The notes under the pieces: model-generated | What the model saw: only the letters and a program-made list of their open reading frames with translations | Database searches by the model: none | Told to the model about the DNA's origin: nothing | Assembly (NCBI RefSeq): GCF_040675535.1 | Contig: NZ_JBFAPC010000104.1 | Span: 1 to 20,292, forward strand | Source of the DNA: Patulibacter sp040675535 | GTDB taxonomy: Bacteria; Actinomycetota; Thermoleophilia; Solirubrobacterales; Solirubrobacteraceae | DNA length: 20,292 nt | Reading direction: 5' to 3' | Position numbers and translations under genes: made by a program | Shown: positions 1 to 6,363 of the stretch, one piece after another | How positions within the stretch are numbered: position 1 is the first letter of the stretch | Layout of the letters: each line of letters begins with the position of its first letter

Positions 1-1
1 A

Positions 2-2161
2 CCGAGGAATCCCATGTCCCGCATCACCCGCACCACCCTGGTCGCCGTCGGCGCGCTCGCCGTCGTCACCCAGGGCGGCAGCGAGCAGCGCGAGCCCCAC
101 GGCCCACCCGCCGCCGGCGTCCAGCAGCGACGACCCCACCGCGTCGAACCCGAGGGCCGCGTCCGACGGCGACGGGAACCCGCCCGACGTCGCCTGGTCC
201 CGCACGCCGACGCCGATGCCGGCCACGAGCAGCCCCGAGAGGACGCCCAGCAGCACGACGACGCCCGCCGCCGGGGCGGACCGGCGCCGGACGGCCGACG
301 CGGCGAGCAGCCCCGTGCCCGCGAGCACGACGACGGCGAGCAGCAGGGCCACGGCCGCCTGCCCGCCGGCGAGCGTCGCGCCGATGCGGTTCCCGTCGTC
401 GTCGGTGATGCCGGCCGCGAGCGCCCCCGCCGTCCCGTCGACGGTGAGCGCGAGCGCCAGCCCGGTCGCGACGGCGGCTGCCTGGGCCGACCGGACCCGC
501 CGCTCCGGACCGAGGGCGGCCGCCCCGCCGAGGAGCAGCAGGAGGCCGGCGGACGGGCCGCTGAGCACGGCCGCCTCGGCGAGCACCCCCGGCCCGTGGT
601 CGACGTTCGCGAACAGCAGCACCTGCCCCACGTGCCCGAGGACGTCGGCGAGGACCAGGGCGCCGCCCGCGATCACGAGCGGCGTCTGCCGCCGGTGGAC
701 GACGAACGCGGCGACCCCCAGCTCGACCGCCAGCGCCGCCACCTGCACCCAGCGGTCCTCGAAGGGGGACACGCCGAGGGCCCGGACCGTCGACCACACG
801 GGGTGCAGGAAGTACAGGCCGACGATCGCGATCGTCGCGACGGCCGTGGCGATCGCGCCGGCGTCGAGCGTGGGCGCCACCCGGCGGACCGCCCGGTCGC
901 CGTCCTCCCCGACCGTCCCGACCGGGCCGTCGCCGGGGTCGCCCGGGACCCGCGTCCGCACCAGGAGGAGCCCGCCGGCCAGCACCACCGCGACGGCCAG
1001 GACCCCGGAGATCAGCCCCGGCATGTCGACGCGATCGAGCGATCCGAACGACACGAGCCCCTGGGACGCCAGGCCCGCTCCCGCCGCGACGCCCGCCAGC
1101 GCCGCGGCGAGCAGCACGACCCGTGCGACCGGCGGCGCGAGGCGCCCCGCGAGCGGCCCGCGCCCCAGGAGGGTGGCGACCATCAGGACGGCGACCAGGA
1201 CGGGCACGAGCAGCACCCCGACCCCGGTCGCGATCCCCCGGACCGCCGTCGCCTGTACCAGCACCCCGAACGGCAGCAGCCCGACCAGCCCGTCGCGCCG
1301 GTGCACCGCGAACGCGAGGAGGACGGCCGCCGCCCCGGAGGCCATCGCCGCCTGGAGTCCGCGGACGATCCCGTGGTAGTCGAGCGGCGGCTGCACGCCC
1401 GCCAGGTCGCCGGCGACGGCGTCCAGGAGCGACGTGCCCTCGCCGACGACCAGCGCCACGAGCACCCCGGCCCCGAACCCCGCGGCCCGGGACCACGCGC
1501 TCCGGCCCCGGTCGCGGACGACGGCGGCGGCGACGGCCGACGCCGCGACCAGGAGCAGCACCGCCCGCGCGTCCGCCCCGATCCCGAGCACGCCCTGTCC
1601 GGTCAGCGCGAAGAGGGCCAGCGCCCCGCCGGCGCCGGCCAGCGCCGCCGCGGTGGCCGAGCCGCTCCCGGTCGGACGACGGGCCGCCCTCTCCCGGCGC
1701 CCGCCGGCGCCGTCGGTCCGCAGCCCCCAGATCCCGGCCCCCAGGAGCGCCAGCCCGAGCAGCGGTCCGGCCACCCCGCCGAGCTGCCCCTCGAAGACCC
1801 CGGCGTAGCTGGACGAGATCTCGCCCTCCGGTCGGACCGGCTTCAGCTGCCCGCCGTCCAGCCCGATCGCGACGGCGACGGCCGCGAGCACCACCCCCGT
1901 TGCGGCCGTCCCGATCCCGGCGGCGCGCAGCAGCCCCGGCCCCGCGGGCCCCTTCGGCGCGGCCGCCGCGAGCCCCCGGACGTGCAGCCCGATCACCACC
2001 AGCGCGACGCCCAGCGCGGCGCGTGCACCCCACGGCAGCAGCCCTGCCGCCAGGGCGACGGCGGCCAGCAGCGGGACGGCCGCGGCGGCGGCGAGGAGCT
2101 CACCGGGACGGCCGGGGTCCTGCCGATCCTCGGCCGCCGGCCCTGACCACACGCGGGACAT
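2..2161 (-). CDS. Very large polytopic membrane protein, unknown family, 3' end outside window
   Basis: Starting at ATG 2161 the minus frame is open for 720 codons to the left edge, with no stop. It begins MSRVWSGPAAEDRQDPG and then alternates hydrophobic Ala/Leu/Val/Gly-rich stretches with short charged loops; I count about 18-20 possible membrane segments. Examples are LVPVLVAVLMVATLLG, LLLLLGGAAAL and AVALLLAVVVLAGTGLL. Between the membrane segments there are longer hydrophilic loops, one with GEISSSYAGVFEGQ and one with GDGPVGTVGEDGD. I recognise no catalytic motif and cannot name a family; a transporter, a glycosyltransferase-like membrane protein or an uncharacterised integral membrane protein are all possible. 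The start is supported by a TAGGCT hexamer 6 nt upstream (leaderless type). Below about base 77 the coding signature ends although the frame stays open, so the last ~25 codons are probably not authentic. The other frames across this region give Arg/Pro/Gly-rich nonsense. Confidence 0.72.
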   Translation of the reverse strand, partial: MSRVWSGPAAEDRQDPGRPGELLAAAAAVPLLAAVALAAGLLPWGARAALGVALVVIGLHVRGLAAAAPKGPAGPGLLRAAGIGTAATGVVLAAVAVAIGLDGGQLKPVRPEGEISSSYAGVFEGQLGGVAGPLLGLALLGAGIWGLRTDGAGGRRERAARRPTGSGSATAAALAGAGGALALFALTGQGVLGIGADARAVLLLVAASAVAAAVVRDRGRSAWSRAAGFGAGVLVALVVGEGTSLLDAVAGDLAGVQPPLDYHGIVRGLQAAMASGAAAVLLAFAVHRRDGLVGLLPFGVLVQATAVRGIATGVGVLLVPVLVAVLMVATLLGRGPLAGRLAPPVARVVLLAAALAGVAAGAGLASQGLVSFGSLDRVDMPGLISGVLAVAVVLAGGLLLVRTRVPGDPGDGPVGTVGEDGDRAVRRVAPTLDAGAIATAVATIAIVGLYFLHPVWSTVRALGVSPFEDRWVQVAALAVELGVAAFVVHRRQTPLVIAGGALVLADVLGHVGQVLLFANVDHGPGVLAEAAVLSGPSAGLLLLLGGAAALGPERRVRSAQAAAVATGLALALTVDGTAGALAAGITDDDGNRIGATLAGGQAAVALLLAVVVLAGTGLLAASAVRRRSAPAAGVVVLLGVLSGLLVAGIGVGVRDQATSGGFPSPSDAALGFDAVGSSLLDAGGGWAVGLALLAAALGDDGERADGDQGGAGDAGHGIPR
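14..76 (+). other. Apparent 5' end of a plus-strand exported-protein gene, cut off near base 75
   Basis: An ATG at 14 is preceded by a GAGGA-like purine run (4-8) and opens with MSRITRTTLVAVGALAVVT, which looks like the charged start and hydrophobic core of a signal peptide. Over the 19 codons 14-70 every third base is G or C, while 7 of 19 first bases are A or T, as expected for true plus-strand coding at this GC content. From base 71 onward this pattern collapses and the minus strand takes over. The mature part of the protein is therefore not present. I infer a junction or misassembly; chance antisense composition is the alternative. Confidence 0.4.
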
Positions 2162-2167
2162 CCGCGG

Positions 2168-2173
2168 AGCCTA
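2168..2173 (-). promoter_or_regulatory. -10 hexamer TAGGCT for the large membrane protein
   Basis: TAGGCT read on the minus strand ends 6 nt before ATG 2161. The spacing leaves no room for a Shine-Dalgarno site, so transcription probably begins at the start codon. Confidence 0.5.
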
Positions 2174-2254
2174 CGGTCGCGTGCGGCGTCCGCCGGAAGC
2201 CGGGTCGCGAGGGCGTGGCGCGCAGCCACTCAGGGTTCCCTCATCGAGCCCCGA

Positions 2255-2260
2255 TACGCT
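2255..2260 (+). promoter_or_regulatory. -10 hexamer TACGCT for the first DedA operon
   Basis: TACGCT ends 7 nt before GTG 2268 and 10 nt before ATG 2271. There is no purine-rich ribosome site between them. The spacing favours a leaderless message starting at GTG 2268 or just after it. Confidence 0.5.
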
Positions 2261-2270
2261 CCCACGCGTG

Positions 2271-3038
2271 ATGACGTCGCTCCTGGCCGAGTTCTCGGCG
2301 CCGCTGGCCCTGCTCCCCTCGTGGCTGAGCCCCGAGCACATCTTCATCGAGTACGGCCTGATCGCGATCCTGATCATCATCTTCGCGGAGACGGGCCTGC
2401 TGATCGGCTTCTTCCTCCCGGGTGACACGCTGCTCCTGAGCGCCGGGATCCTGTCGTACACGCAGCCGGACTCCGACCCGCTCTGGATGTTCCTCGTGTT
2501 CGTGCCGATGGCGGCCGTCCTCGGCAACCTCGTGGGCTACGAGATCGGGCACCGGGCCGGGCCGGCGCTGTTCACGAAGGAGGACTCCAAGCTCTTCCGC
2601 AAGGACCACCTCGAACGCTCGCACGTCTTCTTCCAGAAGTACGGCACGATCACCGTCTTCCTGGCCCGCTTCGTCCCGGTCGTCCGCACGTTCACGGCCG
2701 TCGTCGCCGGCGCGGTCAGCATGGACCGCCGGATCTTCTTCATCTGGTCCGTCCTGGGCGCCATCGCGTGGACGTCCGGCCTGATCCTGCTGGGCCACCT
2801 CGCCGCCTACCTGCTGCCGAAGAAGACCGTCGACTTCATCCAGGGCCACATCGACCTGCTGATCGTCGGCGTCGTGATCCTGACGATCGCCGGCATCGTC
2901 TTCGAGCAGATGCGCCACAAGGCGCCGAAGACCGCGGCCGTCGTCGCGCCGAAGGACGACGCTCCCGCGGCGCCCGAGGCGGACGGCCCGCCGGCCGACG
3001 ACGCCCCGGTCGCGCCGGTCGACACCGACCGCGTCTGA
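2271..3038 (+). CDS. DedA family membrane protein (first copy)
   Basis: A 255-aa inner-membrane protein of the DedA/SNARE-associated (VTT) family. Members are linked to membrane-potential and envelope homeostasis, and some recycle undecaprenyl phosphate across the membrane. Family hallmarks are visible: IIIFAETGLLIGFFLPGDTL with Glu40 and Asp52, and FLARFVPVVRTF with Arg133 and Arg139, all positions essential in characterised DedA proteins. Hydrophobic segments lie near residues 28-50, 72-92, 127-150, 155-178 and 195-215. After the last one comes a roughly 35-residue Ala/Pro/Asp tail that is probably cytoplasmic and disordered and is not part of the family core. GTG 2268 is an equally possible start; the longer open frame back to 2181 is rejected because its extra residues look non-coding and the -10 hexamer lies inside it. 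It is followed 21 nt later by the SRPBCC gene, likely one transcript. A related copy lies at 4151-4831. Confidence 0.9.
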   Translation: MTSLLAEFSAPLALLPSWLSPEHIFIEYGLIAILIIIFAETGLLIGFFLPGDTLLLSAGILSYTQPDSDPLWMFLVFVPMAAVLGNLVGYEIGHRAGPALFTKEDSKLFRKDHLERSHVFFQKYGTITVFLARFVPVVRTFTAVVAGAVSMDRRIFFIWSVLGAIAWTSGLILLGHLAAYLLPKKTVDFIQGHIDLLIVGVVILTIAGIVFEQMRHKAPKTAAVVAPKDDAPAAPEADGPPADDAPVAPVDTDRV

Positions 3039-3059
3039 CGCCCCGCCGCCCGCCGCGCG

Positions 3060-3779
3060 ATGACCAGCGACGACGATCCCCTCCGCGTCCGCGCGGTGCT
3101 CGCGGCGCCCGTCGACCGCGTGTGGGCGTTCCTGACGGAGCCGGACCTGATCGGCCGCTGGTTCGGCTGGGAGCACGACTCCCTGGACCACGAGATCGAC
3201 ATGATCTTCGGGGACGGCACGTCGAAGTCCCCGTCGCTGCGGCGGTTCGAGACCCACGGCGGCGGGCTCTTCCGCCTGCACGAGTCGCCGGCGGGCACGG
3301 TCGTCGAGCTGCGCCGCCCGGCCGCCGACGGCGATCCGGACGCGGCGTTCGACGACATCGACGAGGGCTGGACCACGTTCGTCCAGCAGCTCCGCCTCGG
3401 CGTCGAGCGCCACCCCGATCAGGAGCGCCGCGCGATCGAGCTCCAGGGTCGTCTCCCGAGCGCCGGCGCGCCGCCGACGTGGGACGCCCTCGGGCTGACC
3501 GACGCCGCCGGCCTCGAGGTCGGCGCCCCCTACGCCGCGCGCACGCCGTTCGGCGAGGAGCTGACCGGCGAGGTCTGGTTCCGCACGGCCCACCAGCTCG
3601 GCCTGACCGTCGACGGCTGGGGCGACGGCCTCCTGGTCGCCGTCCAGCGCCCCGCGGACGACGTCCGGCCCTTCGGCGCCGGCCAGGTCATCCTCACGTC
3701 CTACGGCCTGGACGACGGCGACTTCGGCGAGTGGTTCCAGCGCTGGACCCGCTGGGCCCGCGAGACCTTCGCGGGCTGA
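3060..3779 (+). CDS. SRPBCC (START/AHSA1-like) domain protein
   Basis: A 239-aa soluble protein. Residues 9-110 have the usual opening of the SRPBCC fold: a basic/hydrophobic strand VRAVLAAPVDRVWAFLTEP followed by IGRWFGWEHD and later FRLHESPAGTVVELRRP, the pattern of the AHSA1/polyketide-cyclase group. These proteins form a hydrophobic pocket; the ligand cannot be told from sequence. The protein is longer than the usual ~150 aa, and the second half (from about residue 130) has its own strand-rich segment with GWGDGLLVAV and ends in a helix with FQRWTRWARETF. This could be a second, diverged half-domain. The ATG lies 21 nt after the dedA stop with no clear Shine-Dalgarno sequence, so translation is probably coupled or operon-dependent. 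A thiol or lipid ligand would fit the DedA neighbour, but that is speculation. Confidence 0.8.
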   Translation: MTSDDDPLRVRAVLAAPVDRVWAFLTEPDLIGRWFGWEHDSLDHEIDMIFGDGTSKSPSLRRFETHGGGLFRLHESPAGTVVELRRPAADGDPDAAFDDIDEGWTTFVQQLRLGVERHPDQERRAIELQGRLPSAGAPPTWDALGLTDAAGLEVGAPYAARTPFGEELTGEVWFRTAHQLGLTVDGWGDGLLVAVQRPADDVRPFGAGQVILTSYGLDDGDFGEWFQRWTRWARETFAG

Positions 3780-3837
3780 CGACGCCCGACGGCTCCGCGG
3801 CCCCGGGCCCGCGCCGCGTCCCGGGGGACCCGCGGTC

Positions 3838-3934
3838 NNNNNNNNNNNNNNNNNNNNNNNNNNNNNNNNNNNNNNNNNNNNNNNNNNNNNNNNNNNNNNN
3901 NNNNNNNNNNNNNNNNNNNNNNNNNNNNNNNNNN
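3838..3934. other. Assembly gap (97 N)
   Basis: Ninety-seven consecutive N bases. The gap is directly followed by 62-bp tandem repeats, so it probably marks an array the assembler could not resolve; its true length is unknown. The 58 bases before it (3780-3837) are GC-rich and non-coding, contain two CCGCGG sites and GTCCC/GGGAC arms, and could be part of a terminator for the dedA-SRPBCC operon. Confidence 0.95.
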
Positions 3935-4094
3935 GTCGATCGTCGGCCACGCGGTGTCCGGGATCGTCCGGAGGTCGGACCGCCACCCGGGGTCCGGTCG
4001 ATCGTCGGCCACGCGGTGTCCGGGATCGTCCGGAGGTCGGACCGCCACCCGGGGTCCGGTCGATCGTCGGCCACGCGGTGTCCGGGATCGTCCG
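3935..4094. repeat. 62-bp tandem repeat, 2.6 visible copies, abutting the gap
   Basis: Copies lie at 3935-3996, 3997-4058 and a partial 36-bp copy at 4059-4094. The two full copies and the shared part of the third are identical by eye. Each unit begins GTCGATCGTCGGCCACGCGG and contains a short dyad, GTCCG-gaggt-CGGAC. The unit length is not a multiple of three and the array sits between two convergent operons, so it is not a coding repeat. The array reaches the edge of the N gap, so more copies are likely inside. It has no spacers and is not a CRISPR. Confidence 0.93.
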
Positions 4095-4150
4095 CGGGGC
4101 CGGGGTCGCACGCGGGTCCGACGGGCGGGGCCGTCCCGCGCCCCGGCGCC

Positions 4151-4831
4151 CTATCCGTCCCCCGCCACGCCCGCCCGGCGTCCGCGCCGCCGCACCGCCC
4201 ACGCCTCGACGGCCATCGGCAGCACCGAGACCGCGACGATCAGCAGCAGGATCGCCTCGATGTTGTCGTTGATGACGTCCACCCCGCCCAGCGCGTAGCC
4301 GAGCGCCGTCAGGCCCGCGCCCCAGACGATGCCGCCGAGGACGTTCCAGCGCACGAACTCGGCGTAGTTCCAGCCCGACGCCCCGGCGACGAGCGGCGCG
4401 GCCGTGCGGACGACCGGCACGAAGCGGGCCAGGAAGATCGTGCGGCCGCCGTAGCGCGTGAAGAACGCCTCGGCGCGCGTCAGGTACTCCTGCTTGAAGA
4501 ACCGCGAGTCCGGGCGCGAGAAGAGCGCCGGCCCCGCGCGGCGGCCGATCAGGAAGCCGACCTGGTCGCCGGCGATCGCGGCGGCCGAGATCGTCACGCA
4601 GAGCAGCCAGATCGGCTGGTCGATCAGGAAGATCGGGCTGCCCTCGTTGGCCATCACGCCGGTCGTGAAGAGCAGCGAGTCACCGGGCAGGAAGAACGCC
4701 AGCAGGCCGCACTCGGCGAACACCACCGCGAGCACGGCGACGAAGCCGAGCTCCCGCACGATGTGCTCCGGGTCGAGCCACTCGGGCATCAGCGCCAAAG
4801 GCGTCAGGGCGGCCGTCAGGGTCGCGTTCAC
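4151..4831 (-). CDS. DedA family membrane protein (second copy)
   Basis: A 226-aa DedA/VTT membrane protein, related to the copy at 2271-3038: both begin with a short amphipathic stretch followed by a W-L-x-P-E-H motif (MPEWLDPEHI here). Key residues are visible: Glu40 in VFAECGLLAFFLPGDS, Asp51, and Arg136/Arg142 in FLARFVPVVRT. Compared with the first copy, one residue is missing between the Glu and the FFLPGD motif, and the C-terminus ends soon after the last membrane helix in a short Arg/Gly tail. Start GTG 4831 fits a TAGGGT hexamer 7 nt upstream. The promoter region carries a two-copy direct repeat (4855-4893), so this copy may be individually regulated. It converges on the other dedA operon across the tandem-repeat array. 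By family, it probably acts in lipid-carrier recycling or membrane stress. Confidence 0.9.
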   Translation of the reverse strand: MNATLTAALTPLALMPEWLDPEHIVRELGFVAVLAVVFAECGLLAFFLPGDSLLFTTGVMANEGSPIFLIDQPIWLLCVTISAAAIAGDQVGFLIGRRAGPALFSRPDSRFFKQEYLTRAEAFFTRYGGRTIFLARFVPVVRTAAPLVAGASGWNYAEFVRWNVLGGIVWGAGLTALGYALGGVDVINDNIEAILLLIVAVSVLPMAVEAWAVRRRGRRAGVAGDG

Positions 4832-4838
4832 GGCGCGG

Positions 4839-4844
4839 ACCCTA
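4839..4844 (-). promoter_or_regulatory. -10 hexamer TAGGGT for the second dedA
   Basis: TAGGGT on the minus strand ends 7 nt before GTG 4831, again with no Shine-Dalgarno sequence. It fixes the GTG as the likely start. Confidence 0.55.
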
Positions 4845-4854
4845 GCCCAGGAAC

Positions 4855-4893
4855 GAGCGTTTATGCGCCACGATAGAGCGTCTTCGCGCCACG
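4855..4893 (-). promoter_or_regulatory. Candidate operator: two direct 18-bp repeats with 21-bp period
   Basis: On the minus strand CGTGGCGCGAAGACGCTC (4893-4876) is followed, after TAT, by CGTGGCGCATAAACGCTC (4872-4855). The copies match at 15 of 18 positions and start 21 bp apart, about two helical turns, so a protein would meet both on one face. The downstream copy ends 10 nt before the -10 hexamer and so covers the -35 region. The stretch is locally AT-richer than its surroundings. Its regulator is unknown. Confidence 0.5.
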
Positions 4894-4915
4894 TTTAGGT
4901 CGACGGGCCGTACGC

Positions 4916-4967
4916 CGTCGGAGCGATGCCCGGCGCCGGGCGCCTGCTCGAACGCGCCGCTCCGACG
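4916..4967 (-). terminator. Hairpin downstream of the NTF2-like gene
   Basis: CGTCGGAGCG (4916-4925) and CGCTCCGACG (4958-4967) are perfect 10-bp inverted repeats, and the palindrome GCCCGGCGCCGGGC (4928-4941) sits in the loop. The structure starts 24 nt past the stop of the 5633-4992 gene. No T-run follows, which is common for actinobacterial terminators. Confidence 0.5.
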
Positions 4968-4991
4968 CCCGTGGGCGGTCGGGCGGCGTCG

Positions 4992-5633
4992 CTACTGCCC
5001 GCGGTCGCCCTGGACCCGCAGCGCCCGGCGCTGCAGGGCCCGGAGGCGGGCGTCGCGGCGCTTCTCCGCGGCGGTCTTGCCCTTGCCCGACCGGTCCTGG
5101 ATCCGCGCGTCGTCAGGCAGCTTCGCCGTGTCGGGCGTGAGGTCGCCCTTGACCGGCGTCGGCGTCGTGATGACCGTCTCCGCCGGGACCGGCGCCTGCG
5201 CGTCGGTGCCCGTCGACGCGGTCGAGGCCGTCTGGTTCAGCGCGGACACGCGCCAGCTGCCGTCCTGCTTCTCCAGCGAGAGGACATCGGCGGACGGGGT
5301 CTGGCCCGCGGCGTCGGTCCGCACCGCGGCGCGTGCGCGGTCGTCGACCACGACGACGTTCTCGACGGTCAGGCGGGGGTTGCGGACGCTGCCGAAGCCG
5401 AGCTTCATCGCCCGCTCGCACGGCAGGTCGACAGCCTGGAGCTTGTCCTGCAGGTCGTCGGCCAGGAGGTCGGTGCAGATCGTCCGGTAGTCCCGGTGCT
5501 CCACGGCCGCCGCGAACTTCTCGACGGCGCCGCGGGCGCGGTCGGATTCGTCGGTGGTCCAGGAGCGGATGGCGAGGACGACCATCGCGATCGCGAGAAC
5601 CGCGAGGCCGCCGGTCACGAGTCTGCGGCGCAC
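4992..5633 (-). CDS. Membrane-anchored extracytoplasmic protein, NTF2-like
   Basis: A 213-aa protein with one N-terminal membrane anchor (residues 6-23, GGLAVLAIAMVVLAIR after MRRRLVT) and a roughly 110-residue outer domain. The pattern RARGAVEKFAAAVEHRDYRTIC, then RLTVENVVVVDDRARAAVRT, then SLEKQDGSWRV resembles small NTF2-like/Mce-associated domains that end in a G-x-W-x-V strand. Cys53 and Cys72 could form a disulphide outside the cell. There is no lipobox. The last ~75 residues are a Pro/Thr linker and a highly basic tail (GKGKTAAEKRRDARLRALQRR) that may bind wall polymer or nucleic acid. Start GTG 5633 lies 6 nt after TAGCCT. The gene stands alone and is divergent from the zinc-ribbon gene. 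The fold assignment is moderate and the function unknown. Confidence 0.75.
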   Translation of the reverse strand: MRRRLVTGGLAVLAIAMVVLAIRSWTTDESDRARGAVEKFAAAVEHRDYRTICTDLLADDLQDKLQAVDLPCERAMKLGFGSVRNPRLTVENVVVVDDRARAAVRTDAAGQTPSADVLSLEKQDGSWRVSALNQTASTASTGTDAQAPVPAETVITTPTPVKGDLTPDTAKLPDDARIQDRSGKGKTAAEKRRDARLRALQRRALRVQGDRGQ

Positions 5634-5639
5634 GCGGGC

Positions 5640-5645
5640 AGGCTA
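5640..5645 (-). promoter_or_regulatory. -10 hexamer TAGCCT for the NTF2-like gene
   Basis: TAGCCT on the minus strand ends 6 nt before GTG 5633. This is a leaderless-type arrangement. Confidence 0.5.
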
Positions 5646-5787
5646 CCCGGAACGGCCTCGTCGGGGGCCGCTTCCTCCGCCGCCCGGGCCGCCCGGAGCC
5701 GCCCCGGCGGCCGCCCGCCCGCGCCCCGCGGGTCGTCCGTCCGCCGACCGCCCGGAGCACCGCACCGTCGTCACGCCCCGCGCGGCG

Positions 5788-5793
5788 TACGAT
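5788..5793 (+). promoter_or_regulatory. -10 hexamer TACGAT for the zinc-ribbon/GNAT pair
   Basis: TACGAT ends 6 nt before ATG 5800. It excludes the longer upstream reading frame, which starts far before the promoter. Confidence 0.5.
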
Positions 5794-5799
5794 CCCTCC

Positions 5800-6363
5800 A
5801 TGACGGAGACCGGGACGCTGCCCTGGATGCGGTGCTACCGCTGCTGGTCGACGTCGCTGGAGCTCCACGTCCACTACGACGGGATCCATCGCGTCGACCC
5901 GAGCACGGGCACGCCCGTCCACGCGGTCGAGGAGCAGCAGGAGGCCGTCGTGCAGTGCCTCGACTGCATGCACGACCAACCACACCTGATCTTCGCCGAC
6001 GGCCGCCTCGTCGCCGACGACGGACGCTGGGAGCGCCTCGTCATGGGCACCCCGTGGGTCGCGTCCTGCACCATCACCATCCCCGCCGACGACGTCGAGG
6101 TCTGCTCCGGCCCGGAGGCCGGCGAGGCCCTCAGCTACGCCGCCCTGGGCGACGCCGGCACACAGGAGTTCTTCAGCCATGTCCGCTTCCACACCCATCA
6201 GGGCGACGAGATCGTCGCCCACCTCCTCGTGGAGCTCTACGCCCGCTCGCAGGACGAGGCCGGCGCCGTGCTCGAGGACGCCGCGCGGGGGCCGCTCGTG
6301 ATCACGTCGCTGGCGGAGGAGTCCCGGCCCCCGGCCGTCTCGTCGGGCGGGGGTCACGCATGA
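5800..6363 (+). CDS. Uncharacterised protein with split N-terminal zinc ribbon
   Basis: A 187-aa soluble protein I cannot place in a named family. Two CxxC pairs, Cys12-x2-Cys15 (CYRC) and Cys53-x2-Cys56 (CLDC), frame a strand-rich loop and probably bind one zinc ion as a ribbon. From about residue 75 the protein has alternating strands (VASCTITIPADDVEV) and then a helix-rich segment with HTHQGDEIVAHLLVELYARSQDEA, ending in a Ser/Gly tail. No catalytic motif is evident. Its stop overlaps the start of the acetyltransferase by 4 nt (ATGA), which implies translational coupling and probably related or stoichiometric function. ATG 5800 is chosen because of the -10 hexamer 6 nt upstream and because residues before it have non-coding composition. 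Confidence 0.75.
   Translation: MTETGTLPWMRCYRCWSTSLELHVHYDGIHRVDPSTGTPVHAVEEQQEAVVQCLDCMHDQPHLIFADGRLVADDGRWERLVMGTPWVASCTITIPADDVEVCSGPEAGEALSYAALGDAGTQEFFSHVRFHTHQGDEIVAHLLVELYARSQDEAGAVLEDAARGPLVITSLAEESRPPAVSSGGGHA

Noticed and set aside
14..2146. A 710-codon open frame on the plus strand opposite the membrane protein
   Set aside because: After the first ~20 codons its translation is Arg/Pro/Gly/Asp-rich low complexity, and first-base rather than third-base GC is extreme. It is an antisense shadow; only its first 19 codons look real.
3935..4094. The 62-bp repeat as a CRISPR array
   Set aside because: Units are directly adjacent with no unique spacers, and no cas genes are present.
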